A stretch of DNA of 42,509 nt from Terriglobia bacterium (GTDB taxonomy: Bacteria > Acidobacteriota > Terriglobia > Terriglobales > Acidobacteriaceae). Shown here one piece after another: positions 1 to 8,255 of the stretch (positions are counted from its first letter, which is position 1; each line of letters begins with the position of its first letter). The position numbers were made by a program, and so were the translations under genes. Location of the stretch: NCBI GenBank assembly GCA_020073525.1, contig JAIQFA010000041.1, positions 1 to 42,509 of the forward strand, written 5' to 3'. Below the pieces are notes generated by a model. That model was given only the letters and a program-made list of their open reading frames with translations. It did no database searches and was not told the origin of the DNA.

Positions 1-189
1 AAGCAGGATCCCATGAACGCCCTGCCCGACCAGGCGCGGACCCTCCGCATGATCGAGCAAATGGAATTTGTCGGGGTGGTCGACATTCAAATGAGCGACA
101 CGGCATGGTATGCCGATGTGATTTTTCCGGAATCGACCTACCTGGAACGCCTCGATCCGGTGGAGGCGATCTCGCCAACCGAACTGTAA
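1..189 (+). pseudogene. Molybdopterin oxidoreductase (PsrA/PhsA type), internal fragment
   Basis: The frame is open from base 1 and ends at TAA 187-189. Its residues fit the part of polysulfide/thiosulfate reductase-type catalytic subunits where the enzyme handles the molybdopterin guanine dinucleotide: an NALPD segment, then VVDIQMSDTAWYADV, then a PESTYLERLDP segment. In the family this stretch is followed by a further large part of the protein, but here homology stops around base 165-175 and the frame ends within a few codons. The window starts inside the gene, so the N-terminal part is off the edge. The last 50 bases overlap, on the other strand, the equally truncated end of the TonB receptor. 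I read it as a remnant at a rearrangement or an assembly junction rather than a functional C-terminus. Confidence 0.7.
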
Positions 190-2750
190 ACGCAATTATC
201 CGGCTGCGCCAGCGTGCATCCGGAATGCAGGCGGCGCTGGTTGACGTTACTTGTCGTGGACAGCGGGTTGCCACTGGAATCGAATCCTGGGTAGTAGATC
301 GCCGGATTCCCTTCGATAAATCGCGGAAGTCTTACTCCGGTCGTTCCCACATAGCCGACCTGGAATAGCAGGTTCGCGCCAAACGACCGTTGAATATTCA
401 GGTTCCAATCCTGCGCGTAGGGCAGATGCAGGTTGCGCGAGACGACGAGCAGTGTCATCGGCTCGGGGAAAGGCACTCCGAAAGGATCGGGGCTATAAAA
501 CGGATTGGCAAATGAGTTGACCGGAAAGCCGATCTGCAGTGTCTTCAGATAGGGAGGCGAGCTGATCGGGTCCTGTAGCGGACCACCCTGTCCCGTGTAG
601 TAGGGCTCGTAGAAAATTCCATAGGCCGCGCTGACCACCATTCTAGAGTCGCCACGCGGGTCCCAGGCAAATCCTGCTCGGGGGGCAAAAGCCGTCTTCT
701 GAGTTGGAATTAAACCCGAGGGCACGCCCGGGTCGCCCGGATAGAGAAGTCCTGCTGGTGCGGTAGGAATTACTTTCGACTGTGCGCCGGGAACGAAGAG
801 ATTCACGCGGTTCCTATTCTCGGTGGCGGGGAAGGGCAGTTCGTAACGAAGTCCGAGGTTCAAGGTCAGATGAGACGTGACTTTATACGTATCCTGGCCG
901 TAAACATTCAGAGCCCGGTCACGGATTTCGCGACTGAAATCGCCTCCGCCCTGCAGAAAGACCACCGGCTGGCCTTCCAAGAAGCTGGCGAATGCATCGC
1001 TGAAGGGAAATCCGGCGAACACAAAGAAGCCGTTGGTGGCGATACCCTGCAAGGCGTTGATCTGGTCGCGCCGGAAGCCTCCGCCAAATTTCAATTCGTG
1101 GCGGCCGTGAATCCAGCTCAACGAGCCGGAGAGGTCAAACGTATTCTGAAAGGTGTTACGCGGTCCCGTGATGGGATCGCCGACCGACGAGTAACCCGAT
1201 ACCTGGATGAACGGCGGTCCAGCGGCCGCAGCCAGCGTGGGATCATACTGAAAACCCAAGGCTGAGGGCGACACGTGATTCAGGTGCTGGTCAAGCAGGA
1301 ACTTATTTCGGAGATAGGAAAAGCGCACCACGCCGATGGTGGTTGGCGAAAAGACGTGCGTTTCCTGAGCGACAAAATTTTGCCCGCGATCGTACTCGCC
1401 CACCGGAAAACCGGGGACGTTGGCGCCGACGGGCGAAAGCGGATCGGTCGTGGGACCAGCGCTATACATGTAACGAAAATTCAGCGTGTCGGTGCGAGAA
1501 AGATAGTGATCCAAGCGCAATCCGAATTGGTCGTTGTTTGCACTTAGGGTCTGCGTGCCTATGAATTCATTTGCCCCGTGGTTCGGCAGCGGGAAAAACG
1601 GCAGGACATTGGTCGCGGTGGGATCGATTGCCGTCAACTGGTTGTTCGGAATCGGCACCGGTTGAGGGCCGGCTGCGAAGTTGAAGAGCTGTCCGGGGAA
1701 AAAGAGATTGCCACCTTGATCGACGCACACGCCGCCCATGAATTGGTGACCGGAGTCTGTGCACAGCTCCGCAAAGTTGCCTTGTCGTTCCGCCAGCGAA
1801 GGGACAGTTGCGGGCACGGTCTCACCCTGCCGGTTGCGGAAACCCTCGTAATATCCAAAGAAGAAAGTCTTGTCGCGGAAAATTGGCCCGCCGAAAGTAG
1901 CGCCGAACTGGTTTTGCTTCAGAGGCTGCACCGTCCTGGAGAAGGAGTCGGCCGCGTCCATGACATCATTGCGCAGGAATTCCCAGAGCGCCCCGTGAAA
2001 CGAATTGGTGCCTCCGCGGGTGATGATGTTGGTGGTGGATCCCGTGTTGCGTCCAAACTCGGCGTTGGCGTTGTGGGTGAGGATTCTGAACTCGGCAATT
2101 CCGTCGATCGGCGGCTTGAGAACAAAACCGGCGTCCACGGCGTTGACATTGTCGGCACCATCGATCAGAAAATTGTTCGACTCGGGCCGTTGGCCGTCGA
2201 CGGCATAGGCCTGGTTCATTCGCGCTGCGCCTCCGGCTTGGAGAAGTCCGGGAGTTAATGGCACGACGCCAGGCTGAAGAGTTCCCAGTTGCGAGAAGTC
2301 GCGTCCATTAAGGGGCAGGTCGAGGATCTCGCGCTCCATCACCGTTTGGCCAAGACTGCTCACGGTGCTCTGCACCAACTGGGCGTCCGCCTGCACTTCA
2401 ACCAATTGCGTCTCCGCGCCGAGCTTCAGGTGAATGCTGACCGTTGCGGTCTGGTTGACGTCGAGCGTGATTCCTTCCTGCAGATATTTCTGGTAGCCCT
2501 TGGCTTCGACCCTGACCTGATAGTGTCCGATGGGCAATTCGACGATCACGTAGGCGCCGCTGCGATCGGTGATTGCCGTGCGGGTCAGGCCGGTTTCGGT
2601 TTGCTGGGCGCTAACCGTGGCGGACTGCACGACCGCGCCGCTGGGGTCAACCACGGTGCCACGAATACTGCCGGTGATTTGCTGCGCTGACATCTCCAAA
2701 CTCGCAAGCATTGTCAGCAGCACACAGATCACATTTCTGAGACTGATCAT
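138..2750 (-). CDS. TonB-dependent receptor, Oar-like, C-terminally truncated
   Basis: Outer-membrane receptor that would take up large ligands using TonB energy. The start at 2750 is preferred over one 21 bases upstream because AGGGG lies just before it and it gives a clean signal peptide (MISLRNVICVLLTMLASLEMSAQ). Next come a carboxypeptidase-regulatory-like Ig domain (about residues 25-110; GSIRGTVVDPSGAVV), a plug domain (about 115-245; LPLNGRDFSQL, DGADNVNAVDAG) and part of the beta-barrel. The product is 870 residues, whereas acidobacterial members of this class usually exceed 1000. The barrel stops after a typical CVYSSVGEIAS segment and continues with seven residues that do not look like the family, so the closing barrel strands, which should be essential, are missing. 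A strong promoter lies about 95 bases upstream. It is divergent from the aldose epimerase gene, which hints at a sugar or polysaccharide ligand, but this is only inference. Confidence 0.88.
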   Translation of the reverse strand: MISLRNVICVLLTMLASLEMSAQQITGSIRGTVVDPSGAVVQSATVSAQQTETGLTRTAITDRSGAYVIVELPIGHYQVRVEAKGYQKYLQEGITLDVNQTATVSIHLKLGAETQLVEVQADAQLVQSTVSSLGQTVMEREILDLPLNGRDFSQLGTLQPGVVPLTPGLLQAGGAARMNQAYAVDGQRPESNNFLIDGADNVNAVDAGFVLKPPIDGIAEFRILTHNANAEFGRNTGSTTNIITRGGTNSFHGALWEFLRNDVMDAADSFSRTVQPLKQNQFGATFGGPIFRDKTFFFGYYEGFRNRQGETVPATVPSLAERQGNFAELCTDSGHQFMGGVCVDQGGNLFFPGQLFNFAAGPQPVPIPNNQLTAIDPTATNVLPFFPLPNHGANEFIGTQTLSANNDQFGLRLDHYLSRTDTLNFRYMYSAGPTTDPLSPVGANVPGFPVGEYDRGQNFVAQETHVFSPTTIGVVRFSYLRNKFLLDQHLNHVSPSALGFQYDPTLAAAAGPPFIQVSGYSSVGDPITGPRNTFQNTFDLSGSLSWIHGRHELKFGGGFRRDQINALQGIATNGFFVFAGFPFSDAFASFLEGQPVVFLQGGGDFSREIRDRALNVYGQDTYKVTSHLTLNLGLRYELPFPATENRNRVNLFVPGAQSKVIPTAPAGLLYPGDPGVPSGLIPTQKTAFAPRAGFAWDPRGDSRMVVSAAYGIFYEPYYTGQGGPLQDPISSPPYLKTLQIGFPVNSFANPFYSPDPFGVPFPEPMTLLVVSRNLHLPYAQDWNLNIQRSFGANLLFQVGYVGTTGVRLPRFIEGNPAIYYPGFDSSGNPLSTTSNVNQRRLHSGCTLAQPDNCVYSSVGEIASTGSRRSR

Positions 2751-2845
2751 GCATCCCCTCACTTTTAGCAATCGTTCCCCGATGCCAGAACACGCTCCCC
2801 ACCGAGCGCGCAGGATGGTGCGAAAAGAATTCGCCGAAGTGGGTG

Positions 2846-2873
2846 ATTATAGGGAGGCAAACTTATAGGTCAA
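2846..2873 (-). promoter_or_regulatory. Sigma-70 type promoter of the TonB receptor
   Basis: Read on the minus strand, a TTGACC -35 box (2868-2873) and a perfect TATAAT -10 box (2846-2851) are separated by 16 bases. The -10 box is about 95 bases upstream of the receptor start codon. Only the spacing, one base under optimum, and the last base of the -35 box depart from consensus. Confidence 0.7.
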
Positions 2874-3012
2874 TAATGCGAAAGAAGTATGGCGTGCTAT
2901 CAGCCGTTGCCCAAAATCGATATGATTGGGGCTGACTGCTCTGGCCGCACGGACTGGAACGCTTTCCTGGACTACCAGTTTCCGATCATTTTTGTGGGAT
3001 CAGGTGACTTCA

Positions 3013-4152
3013 ATGAAATTGGCGATCTCTGCATTCGCTGTTTTGGTGTTGGTGATTTGCTGCGTAGCATTTGCCGCCGGGGCGGATAGGTCTCACTCCA
3101 TGAAGAAGGAAATCTTTGGCGCCGTACAGGGCAGTTCTGTGGATCTCTACACCCTCACCAATGCCCACGGCATTGAAGTGCGCGCCACAAATTTCGGCGG
3201 CATCATTGTCTCCTTACGCCTACCTGACAAAAACGGCCGAATGGACGACGTTGTTCTGGGGTTTGACAAGCTCGACGGATACCTCGACAACAAGGCCTAC
3301 TTTGGCGCCATTGTTGGCCGTTATGCGAATCGCATTGCCAAGGCGTGTTTCACGCTGGACGGCGTGCAGTATCAGCTCGCCGCCAATGATCCCCCAAACA
3401 CTTTGCACGGTGGCAACAAGGGGTTCAACAAAGCCGTCTGGAAAGCGGAACCGTTTGAGAATTCAAATGGCGTGGGACTGATCTTCACCTACGTGAGCAA
3501 AGATGGAGAGGAAGGCTACCCGGGAAATTTGAACGTCAAGGTGAAATATACGCTGAGCGATCAAGACGAACTCACCTTCGACTATGAAGCTACGACGGAT
3601 AAAGCCACGCCCGTCAACCTCACTCAACACACGTATTTCAACCTGGCTGGGGAAGGCCGGGGCGATATTCTTGGACACGAACTCACACTGAATGCCGACC
3701 GCTTCACGCCGGTGGATAAGACGCTCATCCCTACCGGGGAGCTTCGTAGTGTGAAGAACACACCATTCGACTTCAGCAAGCCGACGAAGATCGGTGCGCG
3801 CATCAACGACAAGAATGAACAGCTCGAGCTAGGTCATGGATACGACCACAATTTCGTGGTTCGTCGGACTGGGAACAGTCTTGAACTGGCGGCCAGGGTG
3901 CATGAGCCGCAAACCGGACGCGTGCTGGAGGTTTACACGACGGAACCCGGGGTGCAGTTTTATTCTGGCAACTTCCTCGATGGAACCATCACCGGAAAGC
4001 AGGGACACGTCTACAAGCAACATTTTGGATTCGCCCTGGAGACGCAACATTTTCCCGACTCCCCCAACCATCCTGACTTCCCTTCCACGATTCTCCGGCC
4101 GGGACAGGGTTACCGGTCGCAAACCATGTTCAAGTTCCTGGTGGAGAAGTAG
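3013..4152 (+). CDS. galM: Aldose 1-epimerase (galactose mutarotase), secreted
   Basis: Interconverts alpha and beta anomers of hexoses. The ATG at 3013 is chosen because AGGTGA precedes it by 5 bases and the product then begins with a hydrophobic signal peptide (MKLAISAFAVLVLVICCVAFAAG), so the enzyme should be periplasmic. The 379-residue length fits the family plus a leader. Visible hallmarks are VGRYANRIA near residue 102, NTLHGG with H132, the catalytic base-pair partner TQHTYFNLAG with H206, and the catalytic glutamate in FALETQHFPDSPNHP (E343). The gene is divergent from the TonB receptor and ends 27 bases from the convergent Mop regulator. An exported mutarotase beside a receptor suggests handling of sugars released outside the cell, though no glycoside hydrolase or sugar transporter is present nearby. 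Confidence 0.95.
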   Translation: MKLAISAFAVLVLVICCVAFAAGADRSHSMKKEIFGAVQGSSVDLYTLTNAHGIEVRATNFGGIIVSLRLPDKNGRMDDVVLGFDKLDGYLDNKAYFGAIVGRYANRIAKACFTLDGVQYQLAANDPPNTLHGGNKGFNKAVWKAEPFENSNGVGLIFTYVSKDGEEGYPGNLNVKVKYTLSDQDELTFDYEATTDKATPVNLTQHTYFNLAGEGRGDILGHELTLNADRFTPVDKTLIPTGELRSVKNTPFDFSKPTKIGARINDKNEQLELGHGYDHNFVVRRTGNSLELAARVHEPQTGRVLEVYTTEPGVQFYSGNFLDGTITGKQGHVYKQHFGFALETQHFPDSPNHPDFPSTILRPGQGYRSQTMFKFLVEK

Positions 4153-4179
4153 GTCTGGGCAGTCGGCGATTTCCGATCC

Positions 4180-4614
4180 TCACACACGCAGAATCATCAC
4201 TTCGGTAGCTTTTATCAGGGCGGCCGCAGTCTGGCCTGGCTTTAGCTGCATCTCGCGCGCTGAACTGGCCGTGATAATCGATGTGATCTGCTGGCCGCCA
4301 ATCGAAATCTTTACTTCCGCCATCAAGCCGCTAATGCGAACCGAATCGATCCGTCCCACGAGCTGATTGCGCCCACTGACACGCCGGATCACGAACTGCC
4401 GCTCCTTCTCCGTTTTACCCCTCGTCCGAAAAAGCAGCCGGTCCACTTCACTCTGAGGGATGCGGTGATGCCCGCCAGCCGTCTGGTTGCTGCGAATTTT
4501 CTTCCTGTAAATCCACTGCTTGAGGGTGGGGAAGCTGATTCCCAGCTGCAAAGCGGCGTCACGAAGCTTCAGCAACTCTCCAGTTTTCCGCTCAGATTTA
4601 CCGTTCTTCTTCAT
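4180..4614 (-). CDS. HTH-TOBE (Mop) domain molybdate-type regulator
   Basis: Small two-domain protein. Residues about 10-60 form a MerR/BldC-like helix-turn-helix (LRDAALQLGISFPTLKQWIY then AGGHHRIPQSEVDRLLF). The second half (about 75-143) is a Mop/TOBE domain of the kind that binds molybdate or tungstate (SGRNQLVGRIDSVRISGLMAEV, ITSIITASSA, LKPGQTAAALIKATEVMI). The ATG at 4614 (144 residues) gives the usual compact family length; no good ribosome site precedes it, and an in-frame ATG at 4701 would add 29 unrelated-looking residues. The function is probably a molybdenum-responsive transcription factor or a Mo-binding protein with a DNA-binding arm. It is divergent from the outer-membrane protein gene at 4786, and the window encodes several molybdoenzymes, which are candidate targets (inference). 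Confidence 0.85.
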   Translation of the reverse strand: MKKNGKSERKTGELLKLRDAALQLGISFPTLKQWIYRKKIRSNQTAGGHHRIPQSEVDRLLFRTRGKTEKERQFVIRRVSGRNQLVGRIDSVRISGLMAEVKISIGGQQITSIITASSAREMQLKPGQTAAALIKATEVMILRV

Positions 4615-4716
4615 CGGAACGAAATCGTACAGTCGACGCCGGATATGGTCAACCCGCTGCACTTTATCCGGCACCGCGGCGCGGAAGACTCCAAGTAGCA
4701 TTAAAGTGTTTAGTAT

Positions 4717-4744
4717 TAGACAACAAAACCGTCTGTGATATACA
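4717..4744 (+). promoter_or_regulatory. Sigma-70 type promoter of the outer-membrane protein gene
   Basis: TAGACA (4717-4722, five of six -35 bases) and TATACA (4739-4744, four of six -10 bases) are separated by 16 bases and end 41 bases before the ATG at 4786. It lies in the short divergent region shared with the Mop-type regulator, so the regulator could act here. Confidence 0.45.
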
Positions 4745-4785
4745 CTTCTGATTCTTTCAAATAGATCCCCAAATTGGGAGGCGGA

Positions 4786-5613
4786 ATGCGCAGGGTTTAC
4801 GGGTTTGCGGTCGTGGTGGGACTCCTTCTCTCATCGAACATGGTGTTTGCCCAGGATGGATATTTTGCCAACTGGTTTGCCCGGGTCGACAAAACCAAAG
4901 ATGAGCAACCACATTGGGTGACGCCGATCGCGACCACCACTCCTCGTCTGGAAGAAGAGTACCGCTATGATCAGCTCTGGCAGACCAATGCCAAGGGAAC
5001 TACCACTGACAATTACGATGGCGGAAAAGGGCTGGAATTGATTCCGTTCGAGAAGGTGGAAATCATTTTCAATGTTCCTCCGTATCTGGCGCATAACGAT
5101 GCCTCGGTTCGTGACGGATTCGGGGATGTGGCGTTCCTCGTCAAATACCGTTTGCTCTCGGCAAACGAGCAGCATGGGAACTACATTCTCACCGCGTTTC
5201 TGGGCTGGAGCCTGCCGACTGGGCAATTCAAAAACGGCGCTCTCCATCCGATGATTACCCCGACCATTGCGTACGGCAAAGGGTTCGGCAACTTCGATCT
5301 GCAGGGTACGTTCGGAGTGGGTCTGCCCACTGCGGACACCAGCCTGTTAGGACGAAGCATAGCCTGGAATAACACTTTCCAATACCGGGTGTTCCGGAAA
5401 GTCTGGCCCGAAGTCGAGCTCAACTCGACGTTCTTTCAGGATGGAAAAAATGACGGGCAGAAGCAGAACTTCGTGACGCCCGGGCTCGTTCTAGGGCGTT
5501 TTCGCCTTTTGGGAAGAGTCGGGTTCACGTTTGGCGGCGGATACCAGATCGCCACCACTCACTTTCATACAAGCAACCACAACGCAATCTTGTCGATCCG
5601 CTTTCCGTTCTGA
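4786..5613 (+). CDS. Predicted outer-membrane beta-barrel protein
   Basis: 275 residues starting at the ATG at 4786, which follows GGGAGG by 4 bases. It begins with a signal peptide (MRRVYGFAVVVGLLLSSNMVFAQ). The mature part alternates short polar turns with amphipathic strands, for example GNYILTAFLGWSLPTG, FGNFDLQGTFGVGLPT and FRLLGRVGFTFGGGYQ. It ends in IRFPF, an aromatic C-terminus typical of barrels inserted by the BAM machinery. It resembles the loosely defined 'transporter / MetA-pathway of phenol degradation' barrel proteins, whose ligands are mostly unknown. The closing phenylalanine and full-length appearance suggest an intact protein. It sits divergent from the Mop-domain regulator. 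A role in uptake is possible but not shown by the sequence. Confidence 0.75.
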   Translation: MRRVYGFAVVVGLLLSSNMVFAQDGYFANWFARVDKTKDEQPHWVTPIATTTPRLEEEYRYDQLWQTNAKGTTTDNYDGGKGLELIPFEKVEIIFNVPPYLAHNDASVRDGFGDVAFLVKYRLLSANEQHGNYILTAFLGWSLPTGQFKNGALHPMITPTIAYGKGFGNFDLQGTFGVGLPTADTSLLGRSIAWNNTFQYRVFRKVWPEVELNSTFFQDGKNDGQKQNFVTPGLVLGRFRLLGRVGFTFGGGYQIATTHFHTSNHNAILSIRFPF

Positions 5614-5894
5614 CGATGGGAAGCCTGGATTTGTGCCGCTGCCTGGGTAGGCAACCTTGCCGGGTGTTCATCGAACGGGCGCGAACTGCGCGATCTTCTA
5701 CTGAACCAGATTTTCCGATACCCCCTAGTGAGACCAGGTTTCCGACCATATTGCCTAGTTTCATTGGCCGCTTGGCCGACGTCCCGACGGCCATCCAGGA
5801 TTGAGCGACCTTGGCTCCCACCATTACGGCATCGACGCACCGTGGCCAGAAGATAAAAAAAGGCAACCGAAGCGATTGCCGCAGTATCAATTCT
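5614..5894. other. No recognised gene
   Basis: About 280 bases after the barrel gene. Short open frames exist on both strands, but none has a ribosome site, signal peptide or recognisable motif. The segment leads directly into the NmrA-like remnant and may be decayed sequence. Confidence 0.5.
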
Positions 5895-6084
5895 GGGAGA
5901 ACTGCCCTGTGTGCCGTCACAGCAATTACGGGTCGCGTCGGCGGCATCGTCGCCCGGGCCCTTCTGGCAGCAGAGCGAGCCATCCCGCCGTGGTGCGGGA
6001 CGCCGGCAAGGATGCGGCTTGGGTTGAGCGTGGCTGTGAATTAGCGATCGCCGATATGAATGACGCGGCCGCGCTCAGTGCCAG
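5895..6084 (+). pseudogene. NmrA-like NAD(P)-binding protein fragment, frameshifted
   Basis: Two adjacent frames together give a typical start of an NmrA-like/atypical short-chain reductase. The first frame (from about 5901) reads ITGRVGGIVARALLAAERA, containing the TGxxGxxxA dinucleotide-binding loop. The second (from about 5979) reads HPAVVRDAGKDAAWVERGC and then ELAIADMNDAAALSA. A single missing base around 5979-5982 joins the two precisely: restoring one C gives ERAHPAVVRDAGK. Homology stops after about 60 residues, where the family normally has 280-300, so the rest of the gene is absent. No plausible start codon or ribosome site precedes it. It is therefore a remnant, not just a frameshift. 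Confidence 0.6.
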
Positions 6085-6144
6085 TTCCGTGAAGGGCAAG
6101 GTCGAGCTGGAGGTGGTTCTGAGGAGCGTGGTGGAAAATGCTGC

Positions 6145-6273
6145 ATGAGCAGCGGCATGAAGAACACGCAGGTCGAGGCCAAACTTGCGAACATAGCGAA
6201 AGAACTCGCCACATGGCGAACACTGTCGGAGTCCACGGACCACGACCAGACCTTGAAAGAGTCAGCAGCGTAA
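6145..6273 (+). CDS. Possible 42-residue protein upstream of DUF305
   Basis: ATG at 6145 overlaps the TGA (6146-6148) of an upstream open frame, and the TAA at 6271-6273 is 15 bases before the DUF305 start. The product begins MSSGMKNTQVEAKLANIAKE and continues with a helical, charged stretch, so it reads like a small amphipathic helix protein. The same frame upstream of the ATG has no stop for about 85 bases and includes a GGKCC pair, so the true product may begin earlier from an unseen start or be the end of a decayed metal-binding protein. No family was recognised. Position in line with DUF305 and the propeller gene suggests the three could be co-transcribed. Low confidence because of the short length and the decayed sequence just upstream. 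Confidence 0.35.
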   Translation: MSSGMKNTQVEAKLANIAKELATWRTLSESTDHDQTLKESAA

Positions 6274-6288
6274 ACCATCGGAATAGCC

Positions 6289-6705
6289 ATGAAGATGACA
6301 TTGCGACTTGCAGTGTTGATGATTCTGATCCTCGCGGCCGCGCTTCCGGCGTGGCAACAGGATTCTCATTCGCATAGCCGTAAGACAATAGCGGGGGACC
6401 CCTACTGGTCCGAATTGATCGGGAGCATGGACAAAATGCATGCGGCTATGACGTCAGTGGAGACCTCCGGCGATAGTGATGTGGATTTTGTCAGACTGAT
6501 GCTTCCGCACCACCAGGCAGCAATCGACATGGCCAAAGCGCAGCTGGCGTATGGCAAGGATCCGCAGATGCGGAGGCTGGCGCAGGAAATCGTCACGGAT
6601 CAGCAATCGGAAATTGAGCTGATGCGGCTTTGGCTGAAGCGACACGAAGCCGCGTCGCAGAAGACAAGCCAGACACCTGCTGTTTCCGCGAACAAGGAGC
6701 ACTAG
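6289..6705 (+). CDS. DUF305 family secreted protein
   Basis: 138 residues with a signal peptide (MKMTLRLAVLMILILAAALPAW). The mature part holds the DUF305 ferritin-like helical core: DVDFVRLMLPHHQAAIDMAKAQ, followed by MRRLAQEIVTDQQSEIELM and a WLKRHE segment. The paired histidines of the PHHQAA motif are the family signature. DUF305 proteins are periplasmic or surface proteins frequently found beside copper or other metal handling genes; their exact function is not settled. Only one core repeat is present. The stop codon is one base from the start of the beta-propeller gene, so the two are almost certainly co-transcribed and probably act together in the periplasm. Confidence 0.9.
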   Translation: MKMTLRLAVLMILILAAALPAWQQDSHSHSRKTIAGDPYWSELIGSMDKMHAAMTSVETSGDSDVDFVRLMLPHHQAAIDMAKAQLAYGKDPQMRRLAQEIVTDQQSEIELMRLWLKRHEAASQKTSQTPAVSANKEH

Positions 6706-6706
6706 T

Positions 6707-8167
6707 ATGAACATAATCCGTTGCTTGCTTCTATTCTGTGTACTGCCATGCGCGTTTGCGCAACAAGCACCCTGGGCACGTCCAGACATTCCGGTGTCCG
6801 CTCACGATCGCGTTTATGCGGCAGACCAAACTTCCAATACAGTTTCTGTCATCGATCCGTCCAGCAACCAGTTGCTCGGCGTGATCCGGCTCGGTGATCC
6901 CGTGCCGGGCGCTCTCAGCCCGCTCTACAAAGGTGAACTCCTGGTGCATGGGCTCGGGTACTCGCCCGATGCAAAGACGCTCGCCGTGGTCTCGGTAGCT
7001 TCCAATTCTGTCACGCTGATTGATACCGCGACGAACGGGATCAAGGGAAAGATCTACGTGGGCCGGTCGCCCCACGAAGCGTTTTTTACTGCCGACGGAC
7101 GCGAATTGTGGGTCACGGTGCGCGGCGAGAACTACGTGTCGGTGATTGATCCAGTGCAGATGAAAGAGACGCGCCGCGTCGAGCTAGCCAATGGTCCGGG
7201 CATGACCATGTTCAGTCCGGACGGCCGTTACGGTTTCGTCTGTTCCAGCTTCACACCCGAACTGGCCGTTGTTGATGTGGCGTCGCATCAAGTTGTGAAG
7301 CGCTTGCCGCAGATCAGTCCGTTTTGCCCGAACATCGCCGTGAGTCCGGAAAATGACGAGGTATGGATCACGCTGAAAGACGTGGGCAAGGTACAAGTGT
7401 TCAGTGCCAAGCCGCCATTTGAACAAACGGCGTTGCTGGATACCGGTGCAATTACCAATCACGTAAACTTCGCCAACAATCGCAACGGCAAGTTTGCCTA
7501 CGTGACTATCGGCGGAGCGAATGAAGTGAAGGCGTTCCGCAGGGGTGCGACGCCGGAGTTGGTCGCCACGATTCCGGTAGGAAATCTCCCTCATGGAGTG
7601 TGGCCATCTGGCGACGGTTCCAGAGTATATGTCGCCTTGGAGAATGGCGAGCAGGCGGCGGCGATCAATACTGTGACCAACCGGGTGATCGCCAACATCC
7701 CGATCGGGCAAACGACGCAAGCACTGGTGTATGTGCCGAACGCGGTTCCACACGGTGCTGGCACCGAGAACCTCATGCCGCTTGGAGAAGCCGGCAACAC
7801 AGCGCGCCTGCACTTGGAAACGGTCGGAAGCTCCCTGCCGGATGCACAGGCATCCGTGGCGGTGAATTCACTGGGTCTGTTGGATCTGGTTCAGATTGCA
7901 GCTAAGGGACTCGCACCTAAGGCGCAATATCAGGTGTACCTGGCAGAGTCCGATCATGCACCGTTCGGGAAACTTCAGCCTCTGGCGGTCCTGAAGACGA
8001 ATCCCGACGGCGCTGGCATCGTTCAGACGATCGGGCCGCTGAAGACACTGACGCATGGAACCCCGTCCACTTCCGCGCCAACCCAGAGATTTCTGCTGGT
8101 TACGGACGTCAAGGATTCATCGCGGGTCGTGCTGCGTCAGTCCGGCAGTTCAGGTGCTCTGAACTGA
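6707..8167 (+). CDS. Secreted YncE/YVTN-type beta-propeller protein
   Basis: 486 residues with a signal peptide (MNIIRCLLLFCVLPCAFAQ). From about residue 35 to 345 there are repeated blades with the YVTN style signature: VYAADQTSNTVSVIDPSSNQ, LAVVSVASNSVTLIDTATN, LWVTVRGENYVSVIDP, AVVDVASHQVVKRLP, VYVALENGEQAAAINTVTNR. The last 120 residues form a separate beta-rich domain (about 365-480) without a name I recognise. Such propellers usually bind proteins or small ligands rather than catalyse; some carry heme or quinohemoprotein partners. AGGAGC precedes the ATG, and the gene starts one base after DUF305. The 88-base gap after its stop faces a convergent transporter gene. Confidence 0.88.
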   Translation: MNIIRCLLLFCVLPCAFAQQAPWARPDIPVSAHDRVYAADQTSNTVSVIDPSSNQLLGVIRLGDPVPGALSPLYKGELLVHGLGYSPDAKTLAVVSVASNSVTLIDTATNGIKGKIYVGRSPHEAFFTADGRELWVTVRGENYVSVIDPVQMKETRRVELANGPGMTMFSPDGRYGFVCSSFTPELAVVDVASHQVVKRLPQISPFCPNIAVSPENDEVWITLKDVGKVQVFSAKPPFEQTALLDTGAITNHVNFANNRNGKFAYVTIGGANEVKAFRRGATPELVATIPVGNLPHGVWPSGDGSRVYVALENGEQAAAINTVTNRVIANIPIGQTTQALVYVPNAVPHGAGTENLMPLGEAGNTARLHLETVGSSLPDAQASVAVNSLGLLDLVQIAAKGLAPKAQYQVYLAESDHAPFGKLQPLAVLKTNPDGAGIVQTIGPLKTLTHGTPSTSAPTQRFLLVTDVKDSSRVVLRQSGSSGALN

Positions 8168-8255
8168 AAAGACACCGGACCAATCCACCTTCGACGCGCA
8201 GGGCTGCTCCGTTCGTCGCCGAGCGCAGTGAACTGCATACGTACGCAAACCTTGT

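Noticed and set aside
870..2258. Several plus-strand open frames inside the TonB receptor
   Set aside because: They are shadows of the receptor on the other strand, with no ribosome sites or family features.
5525..5983. 152-residue minus-strand frame across the end of the barrel gene
   Set aside because: It overlaps the end of a real gene antisense, has no start signal and no recognisable domain.
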